From: an uncultured Arenimonas sp.
Lineage (GTDB): Bacteria; Pseudomonadota; Gammaproteobacteria; Xanthomonadales; Xanthomonadaceae
Direction of reading: 5' to 3'
DNA: 63,962 nucleotides
Assembly: GCA_946480565.1 (NCBI GenBank)
Contig: CAMLKR010000003.1
Span: 1-63,962 of the forward strand
Below are positions 1 through 9,042 of this stretch, piece after piece. Position numbers and translations under genes: made by a program. How positions within the stretch are numbered: position 1 is the stretch's first letter; each line of letters begins with the position of its first letter. The notes beneath the pieces were generated by a model, which was given only the letters and a program-made list of their open reading frames with translations, did no database searches and had not been told where the DNA came from.

Positions 1-316
1 ACAGCGGGAAGGCCATCACCGCGGCGGCCAGCACCGCGCCGGTCCAGCGGAAGGCGACGCCGACGCCGAACCACTGCTCCAGCAGCGAACCGATCGCGCC
101 CTGGCGGCCGAACAGCACCAGCAGCACGTAGCCTGTGAGTACCGGCGGAAGCAGCAGCGGCAGGTGCACGAGGGCATCGAACAGCACCTTGCCGCGGAAG
201 CGCAGCCGTGCAAGCACGTAGGCGGCCGCGATCGCGAACGGCAGCGCGCACAGCACCGCCAGCGCCGCGACGCGCAGGCTGAGCGAGACCACGGCGATTT
301 CGTCGGGCGTCAGCAC
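1..316 (-). CDS. modB: Molybdate ABC transporter permease ModB (partial, 3' end outside window)
   Basis: Inner-membrane permease of the molybdate ABC importer; takes molybdate from ModA and moves it across the membrane using ATP hydrolysed by ModC. Reading the minus strand from a GTG at 316 gives a hydrophobic protein that begins LTPDEIAVVSLSLRVAALAV and contains HLPLLLPPVLTGYVLLVLFG, the first membrane segments and the PP-containing loop typical of ModB/CysTW-type permeases. Only about 105 residues are present. The start codon directly abuts the modA stop (modA ends at 317), so the two are co-transcribed. modC would be expected further left, outside the window. Confidence 0.85.
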   Translation of the reverse strand, partial: MLTPDEIAVVSLSLRVAALAVLCALPFAIAAAYVLARLRFRGKVLFDALVHLPLLLPPVLTGYVLLVLFGRQGAIGSLLEQWFGVGVAFRWTGAVLAAAVMAFPL

Positions 317-1084
317 TCAGGGCAGTTCGAAGCCGGCGTCCACGAACACATCGCGCGCCTCCGGGCCGGCGAGGAAACGCAGGAATCCATCGGCGACCGC
401 GGCGTCGGCGCCGGCGACCCGGGCCACGGGGTAGACGATGGGCGCGTGCCGGTCCGCGGAAATATGGGCCAGCACCCGCACCGTCGGCTCGGCGCGCGCA
501 TCGGTGGCGTAGACGATGCCCAGCGGCGCTTCGCCGCGCGCGACGAAGGACAGCGCGGCGCGCACGTTGTCTGCTTCCGCCAGCCGGTCGGCGACCTCGG
601 GCCACAGCTGCAGCGATTCCAGGGCCTGGCGCGCGTAACGGCCGGCCGGGACGATGTCGGTCTGGGCCAGCGCCAGGCGTCCCGACGGACCGAGGGCGGC
701 GCGCAGCTGGCCGCGCTGCAGGGGCCGCACCGGCGAGGCCGCGGACTTCGGCCCCACCAACACCAGCCGGTTGCGGACCAGGACGAACCGCGTCGCGGCA
801 TCGACCAGGCCGCGCTGCTGCAAGTTGTCCATCCAGTCCTCGTCCGCGGAAACGAAGAGGTCGGCGGGTGCGCCCTGCCCGATCTGCCGCGCCAGCGCCG
901 GACTGGCCGCATACGACACCACCACCGGCTGGCCGCTGCGCGCCGACCAGAGCCGCGCGACCTCGTCCAGGCTTTCCTGCAGGCTGGCGGCCGCGAACAC
1001 CGTCAGCGTCGGCGGCTCGGCCCGGAGCGGCGCGGCCAGGGACAGCAGGAGCAGCAGGCAGGCAAGGAACGCGGCGGGCGGCAT
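317..1084 (-). CDS. modA: Molybdate ABC transporter substrate-binding protein ModA
   Basis: Periplasmic binding protein that captures molybdate (or tungstate) for the ModBC importer. The chosen ATG at 1084 starts MPPAAFLACLLLLLSLAAPLRA, a clean Sec signal peptide; an upstream in-frame start would put 19 non-hydrophobic residues in front of it. The mature part opens with LTVFAAASLQESLDEVA, the classic ModA start with oxyanion-binding Ser residues, and later has PADLFVSADEDWMD and a C-terminal ARDVFVDAGFELP, both typical of the family. About 255 residues, the usual length. It is followed without a gap by modB. Confidence 0.93.
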   Translation of the reverse strand: MPPAAFLACLLLLLSLAAPLRAEPPTLTVFAAASLQESLDEVARLWSARSGQPVVVSYAASPALARQIGQGAPADLFVSADEDWMDNLQQRGLVDAATRFVLVRNRLVLVGPKSAASPVRPLQRGQLRAALGPSGRLALAQTDIVPAGRYARQALESLQLWPEVADRLAEADNVRAALSFVARGEAPLGIVYATDARAEPTVRVLAHISADRHAPIVYPVARVAGADAAVADGFLRFLAGPEARDVFVDAGFELP

Positions 1085-1151
1085 GCGCGGTGTCCGGGGC
1101 GGATGCCGGCACTCTACCGCCCCACCCTCCCGCGCGGCCACCGCCGGGGCG

Positions 1152-1913
1152 TCACATGCCGCGGAAGCGATGCAGGAACGCGGCGCTGACCGGCAGCGAT
1201 TCGGCGCGGCCGCGCAGGCTCAGGCTGGCCTTGCCCAGCTCGTCCTTGCGCAGCCGGTCGATCGCGGCCACGCGCACCACCACGCCGCGGTGCACCTGCC
1301 AGAAGGTGTCGGGGTCCAGGCCGGCCAGCAGGTCCTTCACCGGCGTGCGGATGATGGCCTCGTCGCTGCCGGTGACCACCCGCACGTATTTGTCCTGGGC
1401 CTGGAAGTACAGCACCTCGTCGATGCCGATCATGCGCACGCAGTCGCCGATGCTGGCGCTGATCCAGCGGATCAGGCGTTCGCCCTGCGGGCGCAGGCGC
1501 GCCTCCAGGTCTTCCACCAGCGCCTGCAGGTCCGGCGTGCGCGGTTCGTCGATGCGCGCCTGCAGGCGCTCGACCGCCTGGGCCAGGCGCTGCGGCTGCA
1601 CCGGCTTGAGCAGGTAGTCGGCGGCACCGGCCTCGAAGGCACGGATGGCGTAGTCGTCGTAGGCGGTGGTGAACACCACCAGGCCGCCGCCGGCGATCAC
1701 CGCGCGCGCCACGTCCAGGCCGTTCACGCCCGGCATGCGGATGTCCAGGAAGGCGACTGCGGGCCGGTGTTCGCGGGCCGCGTCCAGCGCCGACACGCCG
1801 TCTTCGCAGACCGCTATCACGTCCAGTGCCGGCCAGGCCTCGGCCAGCATGTCCAGCAGGGCGGCGCGCTGCGGCGCTTCGTCCTCGGCGATCAGGGCGG
1901 TGATGGCGGTCAC
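1152..1913 (-). CDS. LytTR-family response regulator
   Basis: DNA-binding response regulator of the LytR/AlgR class. Residues about 1-120 form a receiver domain: acidic pocket IAEDE, phospho-acceptor Asp in VAFLDIRMPG, Thr in VVFTTAYDD and Lys in DYLLKPV. After a linker, residues about 150-253 form a LytTR domain (DEVLYFQAQDKYVRVV, then TFWQVHRGVVVRV), which binds direct-repeat promoters through beta strands. The GTG start at 1913 overlaps the TGA of the upstream kinase gene by 4 nt, so the pair is translationally coupled. Length (253 aa) is normal for AlgR-type regulators. Target genes cannot be told from the window. Confidence 0.9.
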   Translation of the reverse strand: MTAITALIAEDEAPQRAALLDMLAEAWPALDVIAVCEDGVSALDAAREHRPAVAFLDIRMPGVNGLDVARAVIAGGGLVVFTTAYDDYAIRAFEAGAADYLLKPVQPQRLAQAVERLQARIDEPRTPDLQALVEDLEARLRPQGERLIRWISASIGDCVRMIGIDEVLYFQAQDKYVRVVTGSDEAIIRTPVKDLLAGLDPDTFWQVHRGVVVRVAAIDRLRKDELGKASLSLRGRAESLPVSAAFLHRFRGM

Positions 1914-3142
1914 GGCATGGGCTCCGGCGGCAGCGTGATCTCGGCGACGGCGCCGCGTCCGGCGAGGCTGCGCAGGCTGAGGCTGGCGCCCTCGCCGAAA
2001 CGGGTGGCGAGCTGGTCGCGCACGTTGGCCAGGCCCATGCCGCTGCCGAGCCCGGGCTTGAGCCCGGCGCCGTCGTCCACCACGCTCGCCACCAGGCGGT
2101 CGCCGCGCAGCGAGGCGCGCACTTCGATGCGGCCGGGACCGGGCTGCGGCTCGATACCGTGCTTGATCGCGTTCTCGACCAGGGTGATCAGCAACAGCGG
2201 CGGGAATGGCCGCTGCCGCAGCGCGGCATCGGCCTCCACCGCATAACTCAATCGCCCGCCCATGCGCAGCTTCATCAGCGCCAGGTAGCTGGCGCAGATG
2301 TCGAGCTGCTGGCCAAGCGTGGAGTGCAGCATCGCCTCGCCATCGCGCAGCTTGGGGATGGTGGCGCGCAGGTGGTCGACCAGGGCGTCGAGCGTGGCCT
2401 CGGCCTGGGCCGGATCCTGGCGCACCAGGGCACGCACGGACGCCAGCGTGTTGAACAGGAAATGCGGCTCCACCTGGGCCTGCAGCAGGCCCAGGCGCAG
2501 GTCGGCCTGCTGCTTCTGCGCGCGCAGCGCCTCCATCTCCTGGCGCCGCCGGTTCTCCTGCCAGCGCCGGTCCTCGCTGAAGTAGGCGCGCAGCGCCAGC
2601 CCGCCGCCGAACAGGCCGTAGACGCTGATCAGGATGGCGCCGTTGATCACCGCCACCACCGGCTTCATCGCCGGCGAGATGTCGGGCTTCTTGCGGGTGG
2701 CCAGGCCCTGCTCGACCAGCGCGTCCTCGACCTTCTTCTCGACGTATTCCGAGGTCCACTTGTCGACCAGGTAGCTCGTGCCCATGCCGGCCAGCACGGC
2801 CAGCACGACGCCCAGGCGCTCGCGCCGCTGCGGCCAGCGCCGGTGCCGCACCCAGGTCGCCAGGGCCGGGCCGGTGGTGGCCATCAGCAGGAAGGCGACG
2901 AACAGGTGGCCGCCGGCCAGCGCGCCCAGCGGATAATCCTGCGTGGCCAGCGCGGTGCCGATCATCGACAGCAGGGCGAACAGCGAGATGAACACCGCGA
3001 ACAGGGCGCTGCGCCCGCGCAGCCAGGACAGGCTGAACACCGGGTACTGGCGGTAGCGCGACCAGATCGAATCGCCGCCGATCAGCACTTCGGCCGGCAG
3101 GGTCTGCTGCAGCGAATAGATCGGGTCGTGGGCGGTGGTCAT
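1910..3142 (-). CDS. LytS/YehU-type sensor histidine kinase (His_kinase family)
   Basis: Membrane sensor kinase that should phosphorylate the LytTR regulator encoded immediately downstream. The N-terminal half has four or five hydrophobic segments (residues about 45-190) with no obvious sensor domain. A coiled stretch rich in Arg/Gln (EDRRWQENRRRQEMEALRA) leads to the signature QAQVEPHFLFNTLASVRALV, where the His is the phospho-acceptor. The ATPase part shows TLVENAIKHGIEP (N box) and GSGMGLANVRDQL (G box). This arrangement is PF06580 followed by HATPase_c. 410 aa. Signal unknown. Confidence 0.9.
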   Translation of the reverse strand: MTTAHDPIYSLQQTLPAEVLIGGDSIWSRYRQYPVFSLSWLRGRSALFAVFISLFALLSMIGTALATQDYPLGALAGGHLFVAFLLMATTGPALATWVRHRRWPQRRERLGVVLAVLAGMGTSYLVDKWTSEYVEKKVEDALVEQGLATRKKPDISPAMKPVVAVINGAILISVYGLFGGGLALRAYFSEDRRWQENRRRQEMEALRAQKQQADLRLGLLQAQVEPHFLFNTLASVRALVRQDPAQAEATLDALVDHLRATIPKLRDGEAMLHSTLGQQLDICASYLALMKLRMGGRLSYAVEADAALRQRPFPPLLLITLVENAIKHGIEPQPGPGRIEVRASLRGDRLVASVVDDGAGLKPGLGSGMGLANVRDQLATRFGEGASLSLRSLAGRGAVAEITLPPEPMP

Positions 3143-3265
3143 GGCTGCGGAAGGATACGCGCGCGGCGGGTACTGGCGGCAGCTTGCCCGGCCGGCCTGG
3201 CTGCCGGGCCGGATGCGACGGAAGGCCGCGGGCCGGCGACGAAACCCCGGCGCCGTGGCGCCGGT

Positions 3266-4564
3266 TCAGTCGGCCAGCAGATCGCTCAGGGCCAGGCCGT
3301 AGCGGTGGGCGACCTCGTCGTGGTCGTCGTGGCGACCCCCGCTGACCACGTGGCGACCGGCCACGTGCACGTCCTGCACCAGGGCCCGGTTGCCTGCGAA
3401 CACGAACCGGTCGAGCAGGTCGGCGGGCCGTGCGCCGGCCAGGGCCGGGGCCGCGGCATCGAGCGCGATCCAGTCCTGGGCCGCGCCGGGCTGGCCGCAG
3501 GCGCGCAGGCCGCCGGCCAGGGCCTGGGTGTAGAGCAGTTCGCCGGTGCTGGGCTGGGCGGCGCTGACCGCGATGTTGCGGCGGCGGGTGGCCAGGCGCT
3601 GGCCGTATTCTAGCCAGCGCAGTTCCTCCACCGGGGAGACCGACACGTGCGAATCGGAGCCGATGCCCCAGTGGCCGCCGGCCGCGAGGAAATCGCGCAG
3701 CGGGAACAGGCCGTCGCCAAGGTTGGCCTCGGTAGTCGGGCAGATCGCCACGGTGGCGCCGCTCGCGGCGATGCCCTGCACTTCCGCGGCGGAAAGGTGG
3801 GTCGCGTGCACCAGGGTCCAGTGCGCGTCCACCGGCGCGTTCGCGAGCAGCCATTCGACCGGACGGGCGCCGCGCAGGGCCTGGCAGTCCTGGACCTCGC
3901 CGATCTGTTCGGCGATGTGGATGTGGATGGGCATCGGCGTGCCGGCGATGGCAGCCAGCAGCTCGCGCATCGCCGCCGGCGGCACCGCGCGCAGGCTGTG
4001 CAGGGCGACGCCGAGTTTCAGCGTCGGGGTCTGCAGCGCGCGCAGGGCCTGCAGCAGGGCGAGGAAGGCGTCGAGCCTGTGGCCGAAGCGGCGCTGGCGC
4101 TCCGACAGCGCACGGCCGTCGAAGCCACCGGTCATGTACAGCACCGGCAGCAGGGTCAGGCGGATGCCGGTGTCGTTCGCGGCGGCGACCAGCGCCTTGG
4201 ACATCTCGGCCGGATCGGCATAGGGACGGCCGTCGGGCTGGTGGTGCAGGTAGTGGAACTCGCAGGCGGTGGTGTAGCCCGCCTCCAGCATTTCCACGTA
4301 GAGCTGGCGGGCGATGTCGTACTGCGCCTCGGGCGTGATCCGGCCCGCGAAGCGGTACATCAGCTCGCGCCAGGTCCAGAAGCTGTCCTCCGGATGGCTC
4401 TGGCGTTCCGCCAGGCCGGCCATCGCGCGCTGGAAGGCGTGCGAGTGCAGGTTCGGCAGGCCGGTCAGGCGCCAGCGCGAGCGCAGCACGTCCACGCCCT
4501 GCAGCGGCTGCGGCACGGCCCAGCCTTCGGGCGTGAAATGGTGTTCGAGCGGCAGGTCCGGCAT
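3266..4564 (-). CDS. hutF: Formimidoylglutamate deiminase HutF
   Basis: Amidohydrolase that converts N-formimino-L-glutamate to N-formyl-L-glutamate and ammonia, the step that defines the five-enzyme histidine degradation route. The zinc-binding HxH is in LPNLHSHAFQRAM, further metal ligands sit in IHIHIAEQ and WTLVHATHL, and the catalytic Asp in GIGSDSHVSVSPVEEL. The ATG at 4564 gives MPDLPLEHHFTPEGW and a 432-aa protein, normal for HutF. The gene faces away from the CoA-transferase/hutI pair across a 48-bp gap, which must hold both promoters. hutH, hutU and hutG are not in the window. Confidence 0.9.
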   Translation of the reverse strand: MPDLPLEHHFTPEGWAVPQPLQGVDVLRSRWRLTGLPNLHSHAFQRAMAGLAERQSHPEDSFWTWRELMYRFAGRITPEAQYDIARQLYVEMLEAGYTTACEFHYLHHQPDGRPYADPAEMSKALVAAANDTGIRLTLLPVLYMTGGFDGRALSERQRRFGHRLDAFLALLQALRALQTPTLKLGVALHSLRAVPPAAMRELLAAIAGTPMPIHIHIAEQIGEVQDCQALRGARPVEWLLANAPVDAHWTLVHATHLSAAEVQGIAASGATVAICPTTEANLGDGLFPLRDFLAAGGHWGIGSDSHVSVSPVEELRWLEYGQRLATRRRNIAVSAAQPSTGELLYTQALAGGLRACGQPGAAQDWIALDAAAPALAGARPADLLDRFVFAGNRALVQDVHVAGRHVVSGGRHDDHDEVAHRYGLALSDLLAD

Positions 4565-4612
4565 GGCGCGAGTTTCGCATGGCCGCCTCCGGGCCGCATA
4601 CAATGCCGCCCC

Positions 4613-5773
4613 ATGAACGCCTTGTCCGGGATCACGGTGCTGGAGCTGTCGCGGGTGCTGGCCGGACCCTGGTGCGGCATGGTGCTGGCCGACCTGGGCG
4701 CCGACGTGATCAAGCTCGAGTCCTTCGACGGCGACGACACCCGCGGCCTCGGCCCGCCCTTCCTGGATGGCATGTCGGCGTATTTCGCCTGCTGCAACCG
4801 CAACAAGCGCTCGCTCGCGATCGACCTGCGCGCGCCGGCGGCCCGGCCCCTGCTGGAGGCCATGCTGCGCGAGGCCGACGTGCTGGTGGAGAACTACCGC
4901 ACCGGTGGCGCCGAGTCGCTGGGCGTGGGCTACGAGCAGATGGCGAGGATCAACCCGCGCCTGGTGTACTGCTCGATCTCGGGCTACGGCCGCTCCGGCC
5001 CTGGCGCGCAGCTGCCGGGCTACGACTACGTGGTGCAGGCGGAAGCCGGGCTGATGGCCATCACCGGGCCCGCCGACGGCGAGCCGCACAAGGTCGGCGT
5101 GGCCGTGGCCGACCTGTCCACTGGCCAGAACGCCGCCACCGCCATCCTGGCCGCGCTGATGCAGCGCCACCGCACGGGCCGCGGCCAGCGCATCGATGTC
5201 TCGCTGTTCGACAGCCAGCTGGCCCTGCTGGCCAACGTGGGCAGCAACGCGCTGTTCACCGATGGCGAGGCGGCGCGCTACGGCAACGCGCATGCCAGCA
5301 TCGTGCCCTACCAGGCCTTCCACGCCCGAGACGGGCAGTTCGTGCTGGCCGTGGCCAGCGAAAAACTCTGGATGCAGACCTGCGAGTCCCTGGGCCGCGG
5401 CGACTGGCTGCGCGATCCGCGTTTCCTCAACAACGCCGCACGGGTCGAGCACCGCGAGGTGCTGTGCGGTGAACTGGAGGCGATGTTCGGCGCGCAGCCG
5501 GTCGCGCACTGGCTGGACCTGTTCGCGCGCGCCGGCGTGCCGGCCGCGCCGATCAATTCGGTCCGGCAGGCGTTGGACCATCCGGTGGCGCAGGCGCGCG
5601 GCATGCGCATCACCCTCGATGGCGTACCGATGGTCGGCAGCCCGCTGAAGCTGTCGGCCTCGCCGCCGCGGCTGGAGCGCGGGCCGCCGGCACTGGGCCA
5701 GCACAGCGACGAGATCGCCCGGCATTACGGCTTCGATCCTGCCAGCCTGCGGCTGGAAGGCGCCATCCGGTGA
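4613..5773 (+). CDS. CaiB/BaiF (class III) CoA-transferase
   Basis: Family III CoA-transferase, which moves CoA between carboxylic acids through an aspartyl-CoA intermediate. Evidence: start [48 protein letters not shown] and [18 protein letters not shown], where the Asp of YDY is the family nucleophile. 386 aa, one complete domain set. The stop overlaps the hutI GTG start by 4 nt, so it is coupled to histidine degradation genes. Substrate is unknown; succinyl-CoA:glutarate-type or other dicarboxylate specificity is possible but not shown by the sequence. Confidence 0.85.
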   Translation: MNALSGITVLELSRVLAGPWCGMVLADLGADVIKLESFDGDDTRGLGPPFLDGMSAYFACCNRNKRSLAIDLRAPAARPLLEAMLREADVLVENYRTGGAESLGVGYEQMARINPRLVYCSISGYGRSGPGAQLPGYDYVVQAEAGLMAITGPADGEPHKVGVAVADLSTGQNAATAILAALMQRHRTGRGQRIDVSLFDSQLALLANVGSNALFTDGEAARYGNAHASIVPYQAFHARDGQFVLAVASEKLWMQTCESLGRGDWLRDPRFLNNAARVEHREVLCGELEAMFGAQPVAHWLDLFARAGVPAAPINSVRQALDHPVAQARGMRITLDGVPMVGSPLKLSASPPRLERGPPALGQHSDEIARHYGFDPASLRLEGAIR

Positions 5774-7008
5774 TCGGCCGCCTCGCGCCGCCCTGGGACC
5801 GGCTGCTGCTGGACGCGCGGCTGGCGACGCTGCGCGACGACCTCGGCGCCTATGGCGCCATCGAAGATGGCGTGCTCGCCTGGAAGGACGGCCTGGTCGC
5901 CTATGCCGGGCCGCGCAGCGAACTGCCGGGGGAACCGGCACAGCTGGCCACGCGGGTGGATTCCGCGCACCGGCGCTGGATCACGCCGGGCCTGGTCGAC
6001 TGCCACACCCACCTGGTGTTCGGCGGCGACCGCGCCGTCGAATTCGAGCGCCGGCTGCAGGGCGCCAGCTACGAGCAGATCGCACGCGAGGGCGGCGGTA
6101 TCGTCTCGACCGTGCGCGCCACCCGTGCGCTGGACGAGGAGGCGCTGCTCGCAGCATCCCTGCCCCGCGCCCGGGCGCTGCGCGCCGATGGCGTGACCAC
6201 GGTCGAGATCAAGTCCGGCTATGGCCTGGACCTGGACAGCGAGCGGCGGATGCTGCGCGCCGCACGCCGGCTCGGCGACACCCTGGGCCTGACCGTGCGC
6301 ACCAGCTATCTGGCGGCCCACGCGCTGCCGCCGGAATTCGCCGGACGCGCCGACGACTACATCACTGCGGTGGTCGACTGGCTGCCGACGCTGCACGCCG
6401 AAGGCCTGGTCGATGCGGTCGACGCCTTCTGCGAAGGCATCGGCTTCTCGCCGGCGCAGACGCGGCGTGTCTTCGAGGCGGCGCGCGCGCTCGGCCTGCC
6501 GGTGAAGCTGCACGCCGACCAGCTCAGCGACCTCGGCGGCGCGGCCCTGGCGGCCGAGTTCGGCGGCCTTTCCGCCGACCACATCGAATGGACCGGCGAA
6601 GAGGCCGTGCGCGCGATGGCCCGGGCGGGCACGGTCGCGGTGCTGCTGCCTGGCGCCTTCCATGTGCTGCGGGAAACCCGGCTGCCGCCGATCGCGGCGC
6701 TGCGCGAACACGCGGTGCCGATGGCCGTCGCCACCGACCTCAATCCCGGCACCTCGCCGCTGCAGTCACTGCGGCTGGCGATGTCGCTGGCCTGCACCCA
6801 TTTCCGGCTGACGCCGGAGGAAGCACTGCGCGGCGCCACCGTGCACGCCGCCGCCGCGCTCGGCCTGCACGACCGCGGCCGCCTGCTGCCGGGCCAGCGC
6901 GCCGACTTCGTGCAGTGGAACATCCAGCACCCCGCCGAACTGTGCTACTGGCTCGGCGGCGACATCGCCCACGCCGTGCACATCGCCGGCCGCCGCGTCA
7001 GCGACTGA
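5770..7008 (+). CDS. hutI: Imidazolonepropionase HutI
   Basis: Zinc/iron amidohydrolase that opens 4-imidazolone-5-propanoate to N-formimino-L-glutamate, the substrate of HutF. Metal ligands are seen in [15 protein letters not shown], in the segment [10 protein letters not shown], and in the C-terminal [25 protein letters not shown] and [11 protein letters not shown] are also HutI signatures. 412 aa, normal length. The GTG start is fixed by a 4-nt overlap with the CoA-transferase stop. The 3' end overlaps the convergent gene at 6998-8176 by 11 nt. Confidence 0.93.
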   Translation: MIGRLAPPWDRLLLDARLATLRDDLGAYGAIEDGVLAWKDGLVAYAGPRSELPGEPAQLATRVDSAHRRWITPGLVDCHTHLVFGGDRAVEFERRLQGASYEQIAREGGGIVSTVRATRALDEEALLAASLPRARALRADGVTTVEIKSGYGLDLDSERRMLRAARRLGDTLGLTVRTSYLAAHALPPEFAGRADDYITAVVDWLPTLHAEGLVDAVDAFCEGIGFSPAQTRRVFEAARALGLPVKLHADQLSDLGGAALAAEFGGLSADHIEWTGEEAVRAMARAGTVAVLLPGAFHVLRETRLPPIAALREHAVPMAVATDLNPGTSPLQSLRLAMSLACTHFRLTPEEALRGATVHAAAALGLHDRGRLLPGQRADFVQWNIQHPAELCYWLGGDIAHAVHIAGRRVSD

Positions 7009-8176
7009 GCTCTGCGTTCAGCGCCTGCCACCGGTGCAGGCGTTCGGGCGATTGCGGAATCGGGCTATCCGGCGGCAGCACGATGGCCTCGGCGCCCAGC
7101 CTGCCGAGCGCGAGACGCACGCTGCCGACGTCCGTCGCCGGGACGAACGCGACGATGCGGCGGCCGGCAAGCGAGCCGCTGCGCAGTCTCAGCGCGGACA
7201 TCACCAGGGCGTCGGCCAGCGCGTCGGGGGCGGAGGATACGAACACCAGCGAGGATCCGACCGGTGCCGATGCGAGATTGCCGGGGATCCACCGCAGATC
7301 GGTGATCGCGTCGGCGTCGGGCGGCAGCCGCAGGACCGTCACGTCGGGACGCGTGGTCTGCCCGTCCTGTCCGAGCCGATGGAAGGCTTCGTAGGCATAG
7401 TTCCGCCATGCCAGCCGGGAGTCGCGCCGTGGCGCCGACATCGGATCGACGAATTCCGCCGCCGCTTGTTTTTCCCTGCGGCGCACCGCCACCGCCGCGG
7501 CAAGGGCCTTGTGCCACAGCGCATCCCTGACCGGCTGCACTTGCCCCGTCGCAGGATCGAGCATGAGCGTGAAATGCTCACGCTTGTCCGTCGTCCTCTC
7601 GTCACCCGGCACCACCACGCGGATCAGCACCTGCGAGCCGTCCGCCGAAAACGCGTGCGGACCCGCCCACCAGATCGAGCTCACGGAGCGCGGCAGGGTC
7701 GTGACCATACCTGGGGGAAGGAACTGCTCCAGCGACAACGACGTGACCAGGCGCCCCCCAGAACCGTAAACGACCAACGCATCCGGGCCCATGCCGGCCA
7801 TCAGCCAGTTGTCCCAAGTGATGACGTACTTTCCCGTGTCGGCTACCAGCCAGTCCAAGGGCATGATGGCGTTGACGAGCGGGCGTTCCCAGACCGGCTC
7901 CCAACCGCCGGGGGTCCGGATGTCCAGGCGCCCGATGGGCGGCGCTTCGGGGTCGATCTGCGCCGGTGCGCTTCGTTCTGCATGACGGGTCGCCTGTTCG
8001 AAATCAGGCCGCCGGTCGGACCAGGGACCACCGGGCCGTACCGTGAAGCGGAACGTTCCGTCGGGGCTCTCCTCCGTCTTGGTTGAAGCGGGACCCCAGC
8101 TGTCGGCGAACGCCGTGCCGGCAAGGCAGCACAGCACGAGAGCGCCAAGGCATCGAAAAAGCGGACGTAGAGTCAT
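6998..8176 (-). CDS. Secreted protein of unknown function
   Basis: 392-aa protein with a signal peptide ([19 protein letters not shown]) and therefore probably periplasmic. I do not recognise a family. The mature part is rich in Trp and Pro ([36 protein letters not shown]) and reads like beta-rich repeats similar to WD/PQQ-like blades, which is only an impression. The last 100 residues ([19 protein letters not shown] to [12 protein letters not shown]) may form a separate alpha/beta unit. Transcribed alone on the minus strand, ending 11 nt inside hutI. Confidence 0.6.
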   Translation of the reverse strand: MTLRPLFRCLGALVLCCLAGTAFADSWGPASTKTEESPDGTFRFTVRPGGPWSDRRPDFEQATRHAERSAPAQIDPEAPPIGRLDIRTPGGWEPVWERPLVNAIMPLDWLVADTGKYVITWDNWLMAGMGPDALVVYGSGGRLVTSLSLEQFLPPGMVTTLPRSVSSIWWAGPHAFSADGSQVLIRVVVPGDERTTDKREHFTLMLDPATGQVQPVRDALWHKALAAAVAVRRREKQAAAEFVDPMSAPRRDSRLAWRNYAYEAFHRLGQDGQTTRPDVTVLRLPPDADAITDLRWIPGNLASAPVGSSLVFVSSAPDALADALVMSALRLRSGSLAGRRIVAFVPATDVGSVRLALGRLGAEAIVLPPDSPIPQSPERLHRWQALNAELSR

Positions 8177-8245
8177 GCGGGGATCTTGCCCTCCCCGCCG
8201 CCGCCCACGCCACCCGAATCTGTCGATTAAGGACGTGCGAAAACA

Positions 8246-8276
8246 CGAAGCCCCGCCGGAGCGGGGCTTCGTTCAA
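8246..8276 (-). terminator. Rho-independent terminator after the THX gene
   Basis: Stem CGAAGCCCCG / CGGGGCTTCG (8246-8255 and 8262-8271) with a 6-nt loop. Read on the minus strand it is followed by GTGTTTTCG, a short U run. It lies 24 nt after the stop of the small basic gene at 8295-8474 and 70 nt ahead of the start of the secreted protein gene. Confidence 0.75.
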
Positions 8277-8294
8277 GCGTCACGCGGGGCGCGA

Positions 8295-8474
8295 TTACTT
8301 GGCGGCAGCGGCCTTCTTGGCCGGCGCCTTCTTGGCCGGGGCCTTGGCGGCGACCGGGGCCTTCACGGTGGCGGCCTTCACGGCGGTCGGCTTCTTGACG
8401 GTCTGCGGACGGGCATTGCCGTGGCTGCCGGTGAAACGCTTGCCCTTGGCGGTCTTCTTGTCGCCCCTACCCAT
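8295..8474 (-). CDS. 30S ribosomal protein THX family, with Ala/Lys-rich tail
   Basis: 59-aa very basic protein. The first ~23 residues (MGRGDKKTAKGKRFTGSHGN followed by ARP) match the bacterial THX/bTHX pattern (MGKGDxKTxxGKxxxGxxGxxRP), a short peptide that sits at the top of the 30S head in Thermus. The remaining ~35 residues are a low-complexity Ala/Pro/Lys tail (APAKKAPAKKAAAAK) like that of histone-H1-like bacterial proteins. The start has a good ribosome binding site (AAGGAA, 6 nt spacing). Monocistronic, with its own terminator. The ribosomal assignment rests on the N-terminal motif only. Confidence 0.75.
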   Translation of the reverse strand: MGRGDKKTAKGKRFTGSHGNARPQTVKKPTAVKAATVKAPVAAKAPAKKAPAKKAAAAK

Positions 8475-8557
8475 GGTGATTCCTTGAAAGTGATGTTCGG
8501 TGAGGCGCGTAGCCTATCACCGCGCGCCCGGCCGACCAAGATGGCCGGCCGCGGCGA

Positions 8558-8968
8558 TCAGTGCGAGTGGCCCCAGGACAGGCGCAGGTTGACCAGGTGC
8601 GCCAGCGCGATCAGCACGCCGCCGACGGCCATCGCCACCGCATGCGGGGTGATCGAGTCGTGCAGCGGGGGGTACAGATAGGCGCCCCAGATCAGCAGCA
8701 GGCCCGGCGCGACGAGCAGCCAGGCGTGGTAGGCGCGGTGGCCGCGGTAACCCAGGTAGAGGCTGGTCAGCGCCAGCACGGTGGCGAAACAACTGAAGGC
8801 GAACTCGAAGCCGTGCCAGGCCACCAGGCCCAGGCCCAGCGCCGGCACCACCGCCAGCGCCACCGGGATCAGGGCGCAGTGCAGCGCGCAGATGAAGGCC
8901 CCGACGGCGCCCAGGCGATCAGCCCAGTACGGCAGGTGGAACCTTCGCGGTTTGATCAGGGTGGCCAT
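8558..8968 (-). CDS. MerC-domain membrane protein, probably zinc-regulated
   Basis: 136-aa inner-membrane protein with four hydrophobic helices. The first helix has AVGAFICALHCALIPVALAV, the Cys-x2-His-Cys pattern of MerC-type transporters; the C-terminus is His-rich (LRLSWGHSH). I choose the ATG at 8968 (MATLIKPRRFHLPYW) because an upstream TTG would lie inside the Zur-like box. It is divergent from a ZnuD-like receptor and shares the 74-bp control region with it. Known MerC proteins move Hg(II); next to a Zur-like site zinc uptake or release is more likely here, which is inference. Confidence 0.8.
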   Translation of the reverse strand: MATLIKPRRFHLPYWADRLGAVGAFICALHCALIPVALAVVPALGLGLVAWHGFEFAFSCFATVLALTSLYLGYRGHRAYHAWLLVAPGLLLIWGAYLYPPLHDSITPHAVAMAVGGVLIALAHLVNLRLSWGHSH

Positions 8969-8994
8969 GACTTCCGGGGGCTTGCGCTGGAGTT

Positions 8995-9012
8995 GGAACA
9001 ATATAACATTCC
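8995..9012. promoter_or_regulatory. Zur-like operator between merC-like gene and znuD-like receptor
   Basis: Imperfect dyad GGAACAATATAACATTCC in an otherwise GC-rich region. On the minus strand it reads GGAATGTTATATTGTTCC, with one good TGTTATA half-site of the gammaproteobacterial Zur consensus (TGTTATA-N-TATAACA) and symmetric outer GGAA/TTCC. It lies 26 nt before the merC-like ATG and 30 nt before the receptor ATG, so one bound repressor could control both. A zur gene lies 3.4 kb to the right. Confidence 0.6.
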
Positions 9013-9042
9013 GCCCCGACGCCAGACAACCGGACCCGAACC

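Noticed and set aside
1152..4580. A 1142-codon open frame spanning the two-component pair and hutF on the minus strand
   Set aside because: Only the last 253 codons encode a recognisable protein (the LytTR regulator); the rest is a low-complexity Arg/Ala/Pro translation of the other strand frame of the kinase and hutF genes, caused by high GC at third positions.
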